Positions 10,458 through 22,714 are shown, counted from the stretch's first letter. The stretch: DNA of 64,000 nt from Gnetum montanum (GCA_015680685.1 MNCI01010116.1:106549-170548); one strand, 5' to 3'. Translations and numbers: made by a program. The notes: generated by a model not told the origin, from the letters alone.

Positions 10458-11079
10458 ATACTTATTTTTATTCACTCAGCTTCCTAATTTTTGAACAATG
10501 TCAGAATGGCGGACAATCCAAGAAAAAGCATCCAATCACCCAAGAGAATGGCCAGCGCAAATGTAGCGAATCCCCTTGAAGTCACACCCTTTTCATCCTT
10601 TGAGTCTTTCCTTGGTTTGAAAAGTACCTGGCCACCAATTCATTAAAACTTTACTTAGAAAAAGAGGGATTGTACAGTTCCAAGCCAAAGGAGACCATAG
10701 AGTTGTATGGATGAGTGGATGGTGTGGACTCATTGCCTATTTTACCAAAAGAATCATTGATATAATTCAATCCACCATCATGAGCACTTATTAGATAATG
10801 AATAAAAGTAAATCAAGTAAACAAAGAAATAGTAAAAACATGAACGATGGTGTACAAGAAAAATAAGAAAAGTTGAAAGAATGTGAAACAAAAAATGTGT
10901 AAAACAAAAATTCAAAAAGAATTGAGGGCCTAGAACGGTTAGCATAGGTGGCCATCTCCCCCACAACTAAGTTGGAAGGAGGAGATCTGAAATAGTGAGG
11001 ATGGTTGTCCATCAAGAGAGGTAGCATGTGTACTAGCTGTCCTAAGCTCNGTACATTATGGCACATGTGTGGGATTCCA

Positions 11080-12190
11080 CTAGAGAACCTTATCTCCTGC
11101 CTGATATTTAACTTTCCTAATTCTTAGGCCATGACATTGTTTATTGAAGGCCTTGTGCAATTCTTTAGATGATAGGGTAGCTAATGGATTTTCATCTAGC
11201 AAGTTAAGGGTTACTAACCATTGTTTCCGTGCTAGATCAAGGTGAAGGTTGAGGTCACATGTCGTGGATAGTGTATGGAGCTTAGTTTGAATGGGAAGCA
11301 TTGGTAATTTACCATACACTAACTCATAGGGAGAGTAGCCTGTAGGAAGTTTCCATGTGGAGTAGTATGCCCAAAGAGCATCGTTCGGTTTAGTGCTCCA
11401 GTCTTGCCTAAACTTGCTAATAGTTCTTGTCAATATCTTCATAATCTCCCTATCGGTGACTTCGGCTTGAGCGTTCGCTTGGGGGTGGTATGGTGTTGTC
11501 AGTTTGTGTTCAAGCCCTAAGAATTGCATTAATTTTTGAAAAGTTGCACCTGTGAAATGTGTACCATTGTTTGAAATAAGTACACATGGCACACCAAACC
11601 TGTTTATGATTTTTTGTTGAGAAAATCATGTAACTGTAGATGATGTAAAATCCCTAATAGGAACTGCTTCTGCCCATTTTGTTAGGTAATCAACAACAAC
11701 AATAATATAAGCTTTTCCATTGGACATTGGTGTAATTGGCCCCATAAAATCAATTCTTCAAATGTCGAAATGTTCTAACAGTTGAATCCATTGTTGCAGA
11801 CCCTCCATTCTAATAGTCATTTCCCCATGACATTGAAAGTACTCACAAGATTGGATGAAATGATGGGCACCCCCAAATAATGTAGGCCAATAATATCCTG
11901 CAAGTACGATCTTGATGGTCGTTCGTCTCCTAGCCTAATGACCCCCCTCATAAGCATCTTGGAGCACTCGCAGTTGATCTATATTGGGAACACACCATCA
12001 AACCAAGCCATTGGGACACACTTTGTAAAGTTACCCATTGATTTCCATAAAGTACTTGGCTCAGTGAAGAAATTGTTGTTTCTTTTTAAGGTTTAACTCT
12101 CATGGTATTTGTTGAGTGAGGAGATAGGTAAGAATGCTACTATACCAGTTTGTCTCCGTGGGTGATTAATTATTCACTACACTAGCAAAG
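11080..12190 (-). pseudogene. integrase of M1
   Basis: Integrase inserts the DNA copy into the host chromosome. The readable block 11592-11080 shows TTPYHPQANAQAEVTDREI and the downstream segment [20 protein letters not shown] typical of Athila/Tat integrases. The first catalytic Asp is in IDFMGPI (about 11750). The second, normally SDNG, reads SNNG, so one DDE residue is lost. The Glu of QAE is present. The zinc-binding part (about 11840-12000) is degraded and there are stops upstream. Confidence 0.8.
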
Positions 12191-13700
12191 AGGAATTTAT
12201 CGAGAAAATAATCAAAAATTGGATACTCGTCCTCTTTATTGTCCCATCGCAACCGAGATAAATGATCAACAACTACATTCTCAGTGCCCTTGCGAGCAAT
12301 CATCGTTAAATCGAACTCTTATAAGATTACAAACCATTGTATGATACAAGGGCTTACCATTGGCTTATTCATGACGAACCTTATGGCACTAATATATGTA
12401 TGTATATATACTTTACATCCCAATATATAGTGTCTAAACTTTTCTAGTGCAAACACTACAACCATTAATTCTTTCTCTATGGTAGTGTAGTTAAGTTGTG
12501 CACCAGCAATACTTCTACTTGCATAGTGGATGTAATAAGGATGCTTTTGGTCATCTAACTATGTAAGTACAGCTCCTAAGGCATAGTTGGACATGTCAAT
12601 CATGATATGGAATGGTTTGGACCAATCAGGAGCTCGTAGAATGGGTGTTTCTACTAGCTTCCATTTTAGAGTTTGAAAAGCTAATTCGCATTCCTTGGTC
12701 CACTTGAAAGGTACGTCCTTTATTGTTAATTCCAGCAATGGTTTGGCAACCTTTGAAAAATTCTCAATAAATCTCCTATAGTAGCCAATATATCCAAGGA
12801 ATGACTGAATATCTTTGATAGTTTCTGATTGATGGGTAATTCCTTGGTTAACTTTGATTTTCTCAGGGTCTACCTCTATCCCTGTGTGTGAGATTTTGTG
12901 CCCTAGTACTATGCCCTCTTGGACCATCAAATGGCTTTTCTGCTAGTTGAGCCTCAAATTGGTTTGTACACATCTTTTTAAAACTTGCTTGAACCGGTCC
13001 AAGGTTTGATCAAAGTTTGCTTCATAAGTGGAAAAGTCATCCATAAAGATCTCCACACCATTCCCTATCTACTATTGGAATATGCTTAGAACTAGTCGTT
13101 GAAATGTTATAGGGGCATTGCACAAGCCAAACGAAATTTGTTTGTATGCGAACGTTCCTCAAGGACTTGTGAACGTAGTCTTGGCTTGGTCTTCTGGGGC
13201 TATTTGTATTTGGTTATATTCACTATATCTATCCAAAAAATTGTAATAGAAATGCCCTATGATGGTGTCTAAGACTTGGTCAAAAAATGGCAATGGAAAG
13301 TGATCTTTGAATGTTGCCATATTTAGTAGCCTAAAATCTATGCACATCCTCCATTTTCCTCCCTTTTTAGGTACAATAATTAAGGGGCTAACCCATTCGC
13401 TATTAGAAATGGGATATATGACCCCAGCCTTGAGAAGTTGTTCGATTTCTTNTTAAGGGGCTAACCCATTCACTATTAGAAATGGGATATATGACCCCAG
13501 CCTTGAGAAGTTGTTCGATTTCTTTCTTAATTGCTTGCTTCAGCTTAGGGTTCAATCACCTCTACGATTGTCTTCGAGGCTTCATGGAGGGGTCAATGTA
13601 AATTCTATGTTGGCCTATCCTAGGATCTATTTTAGTTAATTCAGGATATGACCTAGTGAATGCTTCTGACCATTTATTTATTACATTCAACAGTTCTTCT
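12190..13700 (-). pseudogene. reverse transcriptase-RNase H of M1
   Basis: Readable pieces are MCIDFRLLNMATFKDHFPLP (13347 down), the active site IFMDDFSTY (about 13040), the thumb/connection (12930-12559: VLGHKISHTGIEVDPEKI, SFLGYIGYYRRFIENFSKVA) and RNase H (IDMSNYALGAVLT, then QLNYTTIEKELMVVVFAL). FMDD is intact. In RNase H the usual HTD.SAI reads HTYISAI, so a catalytic Asp is gone. A 72-bp duplication around a single N (13380-13524) is an assembly artefact that breaks the frame. Confidence 0.85.
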
Positions 13701-14049
13701 TTTTATTGAGGAGCAAGCTTAGCATTGATAATTACCAGTTTTCTATTTTTAAGGAACATGTATTCCATACCAGTGGGAAATGGTTTTATCTTGAGGGGCT
13801 CCTACTTAAAGTTCTCAGGGATTTCCAACTTCCCCAATTGATATTTTCAAGGTTAAGACTTAGAAGTTGGCGGTGGACTTACTCTAATGCGTCTATGCTA
13901 TCGATGTAAGCACAAGTCAAACCCTCAATTGGTTCCATGCATATGAGTGAACTGCTTTCTTGATTAGCTATTAGCCATTGGGTGTCTTCCTGTTGTGTGG
14001 CTACTGCATATAGGCATCTCTGTATGTTAATCACTTATGCACACTAATT

Positions 14050-14463
14050 TCATGTAGGCAATGCTAAACTTTGCATAAACCATGACCTTTGCACGCAATT
14101 ACACCCTATGTCACTGTATGTGATGCATGAAACTTTCTTCTTCTCTATCTTTCTAAATATATTTTCCTTTGATATTACTAGGGAAAGATCGTGGATTCCT
14201 ACGCATGCATCGATGGTGCTTAGCCATGCTCTTCCCATTATGATTTGGAAGTCCACCTTATCGTTGTTCACTTGAATCACTAGGAAATCAACTGGGTACA
14301 ACCACCCACAAATGGTGGTAATAATGTCCTCCACTAGTCCCAACAGGATAGTGATGAATTGGTCAACCAACTCTAGATGAATGTTGCTTATTTTCAATGG
14401 AGTTAGGTTCCAGGCTTTGTACATTTCTTGAGAAATCAAGTTGACACTAGAACCTGAATCCAA
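14050..14463 (-). pseudogene. aspartic protease of M1
   Basis: A 137-residue open stretch starting MDSGSSVNLISQEMYKAWNL has catalytic DSG, then TTICGWLYPVDFLVIQV and IIMGRAWLSTIDACVGIHDL. Upstream text (PCKALL) is continuous with it, so the Met at 14463 is not the true start. It is part of a Gag-Pol polyprotein. Confidence 0.8.
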
Positions 14464-14479
14464 AAGAGCCTTGCATGGT

Positions 14480-16549
14480 TCATTCCTAGTGATTTGTAAG
14501 TATATCAGAGGACTCCTAGGATTAGAGAATTTCCTGGGAAGGTGGCCAGCTTTAATTTAATTGGTGACGACATGTGTTAGCATGACCATATGTGTTGAGT
14601 GTGGTGATTGGGTTGAAGGGGGCTCCGAAGATTTGATTGATACTAAGGCATCTAAGGAATCAGCCGCTTGTGATTGTAAGGGCTTGGTTGGACTGTTGGT
14701 TCTAAAAAAAGGTCTTTTCTTCATGTGGTTGTTGGAATCAATAGTAGGTTGAGAGTTAATAGCCCTTGTGGTATTATGTTGCTACGGCTGAGTAGGTATT
14801 TCACCTTGCATCACAGGAGTAGGTGGTAGTGGAGCTATTGGTGGAAGAGATGTAGCTGGATGAGAAGAATGATATCCTTGCAGAATATCACCTCTAGAAG
14901 AGTGAGTCCCATAATACTCATGGGCTTGGTGGTGAGGCTGAGGAGTGACATGACCAATAGAGTCACGTGGGGAGATTGGCTACTACACGTAATATCCATA
15001 TAGGTCAAGTTGCCGATAAGGATACTATTCCCTTAGTGGTGGAATTTCCCATGATTGTGGGCATTAGCACTGTTGATATTGCTTAATCGATTATGGTGGA
15101 GTTCCACTAGGATAATATGTTAAGGGTTGGTGGAACTGCCTTGGGTTACCTTGAGGCTAAGGTAACCTTCGGTGTGTTTGCCTTTTGTTTAATCATGGGT
15201 TGAATGCATACACCCAAGACTCCTACATATGTGAGATTACAGGGCAACATCCCTTAGGATGGTCATATTGACATGTCTCACATCTACTATCATTTTCTAT
15301 TTCTTAATCCACAACCTCTTCAATGATGGCAACTTTGCCCTTACCCTTGCTATATGCATGTTTAGCCTCTTTCTTTTTTCTTTTCTCACTACCTTGCTCT
15401 CTAGACTCCTCTACTATTTTAAGAANNNNNNNNNNNNNNNNNNNNNNNNNNNNNNNNNNNNNNNNNNNNNNNNNNNNNNNNNNNNNNNNNNNNNNNNNNN
15501 NNNNNNNNNNNNNNNNNNNNNNNNNNNNNNNNNNNNNNNNNNNNNNNNNNNNNNNNNNNNNNNNNNNNNNNNNNNNNNNNNNNNNNNNNNNNNNNNNNNN
15601 NNNNNNNNNNNNNNNNNNNNNNNNNNNNNNNNNNNNNNNNNNNNNNNNNNNNNNNNNNNNNNNNNNNNNNNNNNNNNNNNNNNNNNNNNNNNNNNNNNNN
15701 NNNNNNNNNNNNNNNNNNNNNNNNNNNNNNNNNNNNNNNNNNNNNNNNNNNNNNNNNNNNNNNNNNNNNNNNNNNNNNNNNNNNNNNNNNNNNNNNNNNN
15801 NNNNNNNNNNNNNNNNNNNNNNNNNNNNNNNNNNNNNNNNNNNNNNNNNNNNNNNNNNNNNNNNNNNNNNNNNNNNNNNNNNNNNNNNNNNNNNNNNNNN
15901 NNNNNNNNNNNNNNNNNNNNNNNNNNNNNNNNNNNNNNNNNNNNNNNNNNNNNNNNNNNNNNNNNNNNNNNNNNNNNNNNNNNNNNNNNNNNNNNNNNNN
16001 NNNNNNNNNNNNNNNNNNNGGGTTATGAATAGTGGAATGAAGGTCCTGATACACAACCACTTGGCCAAAGTCAAAGGGAGGAACATCATTGTGTGGGCGA
16101 CTGCCTGAGGTAGGTTCACCACCCTCATTTTCTCTTAAGACATGTGGGGCATCCTGGGACCACTTACCCCTCAAAGACTTATAATGTGTCTCCTGTTGCA
16201 AGTTCCTTTGATGTTGTGCCTCTATGGGATGATATTCTCCCAAGTCATGGTCTTGAACAACATATTCTACATGTAAGTGCGGCATGCCAATTCATGTAAG
16301 AGCATGAAGAAGCATACTCGGGACTGAACGATCGAGAGGTAACACTATGTTACCTTCTAAGTCTCGCCAACACAGTTGTTTGTCTTGATGGAGGATAAAG
16401 GTGAAGTCTGGTATATACTCATCAGGATGAATATATACCACTCAAACTTGTTGAGGGATTGGTGGATCAACATCATGTGTATTATGTCGCCAATTGTTTC
16501 CTGTTTCAGACCTAGGCGGTGACGCGCTTTCATACAAAGAAGGAGACAT
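14480..16549 (-). pseudogene. gag: gag of M1 (interrupted by N gap)
   Basis: A plausible start is the ATG at 16549-16547 (MSPSLYESASPPRSETG). The N-terminal domain at 16440-16020 (EYIPDFTFILHQDKQLCW, then EYHPIEAQ) matches M2 (VPDFTFILHQDEHLWW). The capsid core falls in the gap 15426-16019. Downstream, the zinc knuckle CETCQYDHPKGCC (about 15262) has CX2CX3HX4C spacing, followed by a P/Q/Y-rich linker running into the protease. Stops are present in the linker. Confidence 0.75.
15426..16019. other. Assembly gap (Ns) in M1 gag
   Basis: 594 Ns. Long open frames that span it are artefacts of the Ns. Confidence 0.99.
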
Positions 16550-16666
16550 ACTTGTCTGTTTAGTGTGCAATGTATTCTTGTTTATTATTTTCTCAATCAA
16601 CCCTAAGGGTTCATTCCAACGATGTGAATGATTTCCTAAGTTCTAATTAGTGCACAAACAACTAAG

Positions 16667-16684
16667 TCCCCAGCAATGGTGCCA
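16667..16684 (-). other. M1 primer-binding site, tRNA-Asp type
   Basis: Minus strand TGGCACCATTGCTGGGGA lies one base inside the 5' LTR. The plant tRNA-Asp 3' end predicts TGGCGCCGTTGCCGGGGA: 15 of 18 match and all three differences are transitions. tRNA-Asp priming is typical of Athila. Confidence 0.85.
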
Positions 16685-16685
16685 A

Positions 16686-17510
16686 TGATGAGCGATGAGG
16701 TACCCCTATGCTCAACCATACGAATACGAGTGTTTCATGCATGATCCGGTCAAATTCCAAAGGCTAAGTGCTTATGCGCCCTTGTGTAACAAGGATGGGT
16801 TGGTTGATCATTTTCTTCCCAGACTTACTTGTATGTCATGATTGTATGGTTAAGTAAGCTTGAGGCATATGATTTTTATATCTTTTATGTTTTTATGTCC
16901 TGTGCTAATAAGGGAGAAGAGAGATAACTAAGTAACTAATTTATCTTAACTACTCATTAACTAAGTTCTAACTAATCCTAACAATAGCATCCATTCTCTC
17001 TTGTCGTACACATCTTGAACTAGTGCAACACTACTAGGATTACCAAACGCTAATCATTGTTGGGTTACCAAGTGTTACATGCATGCTTGAAGTGATCATA
17101 CTAAGTGTAATTTAACAATTTTCTTAATTGATAAAATGAAATTCTATGCTAATAACATAAATGTAAAGTGCATAAAATAAAATAAGATAAAATAAATGCA
17201 TAAGAAAACAAATCTCAAGTGTTGTAAGGATGAATTGAAGAGCTCGTCTTTATTGCTGCACACAAGGTATGCTCAGGTACATAATGCTCGAATAAAGATC
17301 CGTCCACACTTAGACCTCCTACTACAGGCACTTGGAAAATACTCTAACTTTCAAAAAGACTACAAGAGTTTCGCTACTTGACTACTAAAAGACTTCTTTC
17401 TCAATTGTTTACCTGGGCACTGTATTTATAGGCTTGGGAGCAACTACTCTAATAATTAGAGTAATTGCTCTAATAATTAGAACAAACCACTATAGTAATC
17501 ACTCTCATCA
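16686..17510 (-). repeat. M1 5' LTR
   Basis: 825 bp from TGATGAGCGATG to ACTCTCATCA. On the minus strand the U3 has short repeats of CTAATTATTAGAG with YAGTTRCT, then the TATA box at 17423-17430. Two TTACCAA motifs (about 17040-17090) recur in every LTR of the family. Confidence 0.9.
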
Positions 17511-17515
17511 ATAAC
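17511..17515. repeat. Right target-site duplication of M1 (ATAAC)
   Basis: Copy of 8870-8874 directly outside the LTR. Confidence 0.85.
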
Positions 17516-18239
17516 AAACAAGAATGTAAATTACTAAAGATGATAAATAGAAAACCTATCATGTATGATCTTAGAAATGTGTGGTCTAGTTTCTGAATAC
17601 TCTCCCATGAGTTTAGTTGTGGGGAAGATGCCTTATCTTGAAGTAGGAATTCATAAGTATATTCTAATTTTTTTGTTTTACTACTTATTAATTTCCAATT
17701 TTTTGTCATTCTTTCAAATTTTTTTAATTCTCTAATATCTTTTCCAATTTTTAATATATTTTCAATTCTTGATGTTTTCTCATTCTTTCATATCTTTTAA
17801 TTCTTTATAATCTTTTTCATTCTTTGAAAATTTTAATTTGTAAGTACACATATCTTTGTTGTCTTGCTAATAACTACATCAAGTTCAACGAGATGTTTTG
17901 GTATAAGAATTTGGTTTTATAGTATTGAGTTATTAAAGGATTAATTATTTGTATATTGAGACCATGCCCTCAATTTCCTTAATTTTTAATAATAAGATAT
18001 TATTAACATGAACACAATGTAATTTTCATTACTCAACCCACAAATTAATTCATGATCTATATGCCTTGAAGAAAAGGTGAAGAACTAGGAGGGATAGAAA
18101 AAATGTGTGACATCAAGGAGATTTTTTTATTCTTTGGACTTCTTCTATAAGTCCCAATCCTCCATGTGGTCATCTCATTGCTCAAATCTTTAGTAAAATG
18201 GAATCATATTTAAAATAACAGTTGTTTCTTTATTACAAT

Positions 18240-18575
18240 ATTGGAAAGACATATTACCTATGCTTGAAGGTAATCTTCTAGTAAGGTTTACATAATAATT
18301 AATTTGTACACATAATAAACATTCTTGGGGCATCATTAAAATGACATGTTATACATGTCTAAAGGTAGGCTACTTCCAAGAATCTCATGGTCTTTTGGAC
18401 TAACTTTATCATGTGACTAAAAAGACATATTATCCATACCTAAAGGTACACTATTGATGGGATTAGCATTGGTTATTAGACTAGAAAGACATATTACCCA
18501 TGCCTCAAGATGCAATGCTAATGGGATTAACATTATCTATCAGGCTAGAAAGACACATTATCCATGCCTAAAGAC
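18240..18575 (+). repeat. Local repeat array of the AAAGACATGTTACCC block
   Basis: The block AGAAAGACATATTACCCATG plus CCTAAAGGT, single-copy in the other elements, recurs about five times here (near 18247, 18345, 18413, 18484, 18549) at roughly 65-100 bp spacing. Each copy carries its own substitutions. Confidence 0.65.
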
Positions 18576-18994
18576 ACTCCTCTAACCAATGGCCAATATG
18601 TCCAAAAATAAAAAAATTTGTAATTAATTAATTGTATTTTCTACCTTTTAAGTTGTTTATGTGAGTAATGATCTTGTCATGACTATGATTGGTCTTATGG
18701 TATTTTGTCCAAGATACAATGCAATATCATTAGTAAGTTGTATGGATTTGGTTTTAAACCTAGATGAAAGGGTATAATGATCTCTTTAACCATGCTTGAA
18801 ACAAAGGATTCATTATGACTATGGTAAGACACCTCACACCCCATTTCTCCTATCCTTTCTACCATCTCATCTCATTGGTACATGTAGTCATGAATTTTAA
18901 AATAATTATATGGTATAGTGTTAACTTCTTGTTAAGGTAGATTAAACATGTATGTATTCAAAGACTAATATGATTCACATTCAATTCCTTGAGT

Positions 18995-19070
18995 GCTTAC
19001 AGACACTTACAAAAGTGGTTATAGAAGCGCATGAAGGGCATAAGCCTACTTTAAAAAGAATTATTTTGTA
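18995..19070 (+). other. H1 element, P1 copy (partly decayed)
   Basis: S1 CACTT/AAGTG and S3 GGC-ATAA-GCC are kept. The GGGGAGGACC strand is replaced by A-rich text and S2 is lost. Confidence 0.45.
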
Positions 19071-19186
19071 TATCTCTTGTGTCTCATATTCAACAACTAA
19101 TTCCATGTCATCTTGCTTAACCCAAAGCATTAAACAAATTTCCATAGAATTTTTTACACTTCTCAGTAATCATTGTGTTTATAATT

Positions 19187-20360
19187 TGTTGAAATTTTTG
19201 GTGCGTCAAAACCTTGAAAATGGAGAATTTATCAAATGTGCTTTATGAGACTTTTATAGGACTAAGGAAAAAAATTTGGCACATGAAGAAGACCAAGTAG
19301 AGAACAAGAATTTTCAATCTAGAATGTTAGAGTTCAATAGAAGATGTACAGAATTGGAGAAGATCATAGAAAAAATAGATGTACCAACCTCAAGAGAAGA
19401 TGTCTTGCAAACATTTAAGATGTCTCCTATTGACAGAAGATGTTTTTGCTTAGAAGACTTGGTCTCAGACAAGACATCTCCCAGAAATAAGAGATGTCTC
19501 CTTCAGAAATAAGATGTCATGTCTCAAGAGAAGATGTCTTGCCTGACAAAGAGATAACTCTACCCTAACTAAGTCATCTTGTACCCAGATAAGATGTCTC
19601 TTGTGCAAGTTGCCAAAAAAACTGTAAGACATCTTAGGCCACAAAGAAGATGTCTTGACTAGTCATTTCTAGTTATTGTAGGGATTTCAACGGGCAAATG
19701 GAAGAGAATAAGGCTATAAAGGAAGGACATACTCAAGAGGCAAATGCAAGCCTTGGACAAGTAATTGAATAAGCATTGTACATACCTTAGTAAATTCAAG
19801 ATCCTCAATTTTGTATCTTTTGTTGTGATTTGTATTGAGCTTCAAAGTAAGGAATCTGAAGTGTTGGTTCAATTCTTCCTTGATTTTATTTTTCTTATTG
19901 TAAGTCATGAGGGGTTGCATGTGTTTTTTAAGGGAAAACATCATTTATAGAACTTGAGATCTTGTTAGGACCTTGAGGAATTGGATATGTTTATTGAGGA
20001 AAAACATTCCTTAAAGAGCTTGAGTTTGTTAAGACGTGAGGGCATGATTTCCTTGAAGGGTTGGATGTGCTTCTTAAGGGAAGGTATCTTTTCCAAGGCT
20101 TAATAGCTTGTTGGGATCTTAAGGGGTTGGATGTGTTTCTTTAGAGAAAGCATCCCTTGCATAGCTAGAAAGCTTACCTTGTAAAGGTTGTGGTGCTCTT
20201 AAAACCATATTGTGGAAGGAACAAAGTTTAGAGGTATGTAAGGATTCTACCCTTTGACTGTAAACATACCCAAGTTGGGAAACAACATAAAATCAACTAT
20301 GCAAAAATTGGGTATTATTGGCTTGAACTTATTTACCCCTCTCTAAGTTCTCGATCATCA
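19187..20360 (+). repeat. Copia-type 5' LTR
   Basis: 1,174 bp, ending TCGATCATCA two bases before the PBS. The U3 (19380-19660) has about ten copies of AAGATGTCTY or its complement. The TATA box TATAAAGG is at 19715-19722. Confidence 0.8.
19380..19660 (+). promoter_or_regulatory. AAGATGTCTT repeat cluster in Copia U3
   Basis: Short near-palindromic repeats AAGATGTCTT/AAGACATCTT occur in both orientations upstream of TATAAAGG. A smaller set is in the 3' LTR (25420-25570) and another lies internally (22715-22960). Confidence 0.6.
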
Positions 20361-20362
20361 AG

Positions 20363-20375
20363 TGGTATCAAAGGC
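20363..20375 (+). other. Copia primer-binding site (initiator tRNA-Met type)
   Basis: TGGTATCAAAGGC matches the usual plant Copia PBS TGGTATCAGAGC closely and lies two bases after the LTR end. Confidence 0.75.
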
Positions 20376-20479
20376 TTGGTACTCATAGTATGAGTGTAAC
20401 AACTTAGGAGTGAACTATAGAGGGATCATCCTACAGTAAATCACTAATGTTTGATAGAATCAACTTTACATACTAGAAA

Positions 20480-22100
20480 GCATGAATGTAAGGATTCTTT
20501 GAATCCATGGAGTTTGAAGTTTGGCAATCTATCCTAGAAGGTTACTCCCATCTAGTCTCAATTGATAAGACTAGCTTAGGAAAAATTATCATCACTTCTA
20601 AGCTAATAGATGAGTAGTCTGATATTGATAAGAGCAAATTTATGTTTGATTCTAAATCTAGAAATTATCTTTATCATGATTTTAGTAAACCTTAGTTTAA
20701 TAGAATAGATGGATGCAAAACTTCCAAAGAAATTTTGGAAGTATTAGAAGCTAACAATGAGGGAACCTCTTTAGTGAAATAAATGAAACTCTTAGTTTTG
20801 CAAAGTAAATATGACAAGCTTAAAATGAAGGAAGGGGAAAGAATTAAGGAATACTTTTCTAGAGCTAATGATATAATAGTAGCCATTAGAGGAACTGGGA
20901 GGGTTTGACCTACAAGTGAATTTATTATTAAAATGATAAGAACCTTGTAGCCTAAATTTAGACCTAAAACCACTACCATTGAAGAAATAATGGATTTCTC
21001 TATCTTAAAGTTTGAAAAGCCACAAAGTGCACCCGTATCATATGAGATAAATTTCATAAGTGAAGGTGATAACAAGAAGAAGCCTATAGCCATTAAAAGC
21101 TTTACAAAAGAAAAAGAGTCATTTGATTGTGAAGAAAAAGTGATGATGAATTAGCTATTTTGTTAAGAAGAGTAAAAAGGCTCCTAGCATGAAAAGGGAG
21201 GAACTTTAATCGATCAAGCACTAAAGGTAATGAAAAAGGTAAGAAATTTAAAAATTCAAATTTTGATGTATCTTTCATAGAATGTTGGGTTTGTGGTGGA
21301 GGAGGCCAAGTGACCTCCGAGTGTTAGTGCTAGTAAATTGGAGAAGGAGTCCATCCAAGCAAAAAAGAAAGTGAAAAGTATCTAAATCAGCTAGGATGAT
21401 GAATACACTAAATAAGAAATTGATGATGCCTCAACAAGTTGACATTTCCTCTGCATCACCATTGTACATGAAGCTTCCATCATCAATATCATAGAAGACA
21501 TTGAAGAAATTGAAGGTACAATTGAAGAAAGGTATGATTTTCTTTGTAATGAGATCATCTTCTTTCAAAATTTACGTGTCAAGATGAAAAGGCATTTACA
21601 TTATAAGGAATTAGAAATTGTTCAACTTAACATGAAATGGTCAAATCTCAAAAAGGAAAATTTAGACCTAAAGGCTGAGTCACAAAAGCTAACCCTGTAC
21701 CATGAGCATCAACAAGGAACTTACAAATTAGAAACTTATCAATGAAAGGATTACAAAGGGAAAGGAGACCCTATGAATCATGTTGGGAAAAGGCATACAT
21801 TGAAATTTAAAAATAGTATTGGAAAATCACTCTCACAATGAAACATTCACAAGTACCTCACAAAAGTGGAGGTATACATCTAAGCTTAAATACCTAGCTT
21901 GATTAAGAAATTCTATCTATTATTATTATGAAAGATATGGACATGTTCAATCATATTGTTGTTTAAGGGCAAAACATTATAACATGACTACCTAGTCTCA
22001 ACAAAAGAAGCCAAAAAAGGATGTTTTGCAGGTTGAAAAGGTTTGGAGACCCAAGGAGAAAAAGCAAGAAGGAGAAGTGGTTGCATATGTTGCACTACTG
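20480..22100 (+). pseudogene. gag: Copia-type gag, degraded
   Basis: The first part (20500-21180) reads MEFEVWQSILEGYSHLV, then VLQSKYDKLKMKEGERIKEY and a 'PKFRPKTTTIEEIMDF' segment, the pattern of Copia gag (W..I..G, Y..L..LKM.EGE....Y). A basic region and a candidate zinc knuckle CWVCGGGGQVTSEC (about 21280) follow. A coiled-coil-like segment lies at about 21530-21740 (LEIVQLNMKWSNLKKENLDL). A second knuckle-like YERYGHVQSYC is near 21930. Several stops and frameshifts are present. This is typical of Sirevirus Gag, which is long and has a coiled coil. Confidence 0.65.
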
Positions 22101-22700
22101 GCCACACACAATAGTGAATCAAAAAGTATGGCTAGAGGAAAATTATAGTACACTCATTTCAAAGAACAAGGCTATGGAAGTAGACACCTAAACAAAAGAC
22201 TTGGTAACAAAAAGGATGAAAATCAAGTACGAGTAAGGAATGTCCTTTGTAATGGAGGATCTCATTCTAATTAGTTTTGAAGCATGACAAAGTGTTGGGC
22301 AAACAAGGTAAGACTCATTAAGTATCTTTGTCAATCTAAATATTCCTTAACTTACCTCACTTAGTTCTAATTAGTTGATTTTGGAAGTACTAATGTCATT
22401 GAAATATGTTGAATGGATACTATTGATTGGAAAATTTTGAAAATTGTCAAAAGCTTCTAACTTGATCTTATGATATAGATAAGATAGCTAGCAATATATC
22501 ACAAGGTTGAAGGAAACCAATTAAAGGAGAATATGAAACAAACCAATGAGGATGAGACTTTTCAAGTAAGAGTGGTATGTTTCACTCCCTCATCTTAGAT
22601 AATGCTAAGTTGAGATAAAAAAATTTCTCTATAATTAGCAACATTGATTTTGAAGTGTTTATGCCTCACAATCTCACCTCTTTATCCCAAACAAAATATC
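22100..22700 (+). other. Copia internal remnant, pol missing
   Basis: A short stretch around 22225-22320 (VLCNGGSHSN, then SMTKCW) could be a relic of the protease motif D-G-x-S-x-H-M-T. No integrase or RT follows before the next module. Weak. Confidence 0.3.
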
Positions 22701-22714
22701 TAAAATCCAAAAAA

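Larger units (their letters stand above)
9489..11079 (-). other. M1 integrase-to-ORF2 spacer
   Basis: No gene seen. In element order it has PPT-like tract 1 (10955-10975), a T-rich tract (about 10795-10930, A-rich on plus), the TGACTTCAAGGGG block (about 10570), hairpin H2 (10402-10457), the AAAGACATGTTACCCATGCC block (10318-10350), H1 (about 9870-9925) and PPT-like tract 2 (9686-9702). No internal TATA box was found between H1 and ORF2. A single N at 11050 marks an assembly join. Confidence 0.6.
8875..17510 (-). mobile_element. M1: complete Athila-like element nested in P1
   Basis: 8,636 bp on the minus strand, bounded by LTRs and a 5-bp duplication ATAAC. Order in its own sense: 5' LTR (16686-17510), PBS (16667-16684), gag, protease, RT-RNase H, integrase, spacer, short ORF2 remnant, PPT, 3' LTR (8875-9118). 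ORF2 and its internal promoter are mostly deleted. The gag is interrupted by an N gap (15426-16019). It splits the P1 element, so it inserted later than P1. Confidence 0.9.
17511..19186 (+). other. P1 spacer after the M1 insertion, no gene
   Basis: Continuation of P1. It has PPT-like tract 1 (17612-17627, TTTAGTTGTGGGG), a T-rich tract (17660-17840), the TGTGACATCAAGGAG block (18103), several repeats of the AAAGACATATTACCCATGCC block (18240-18570) and a decayed H1 (about 18995-19070). There is no pol sequence. The ORFs at 17470-17709 and 18952-19248 have no family resemblance. Confidence 0.6.

Noticed and set aside
15259-16285. Several 250-290 residue ORFs across the first N gap
   Set aside because: They are open only because Ns translate to X. 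The flanks are M1 gag on the minus strand.
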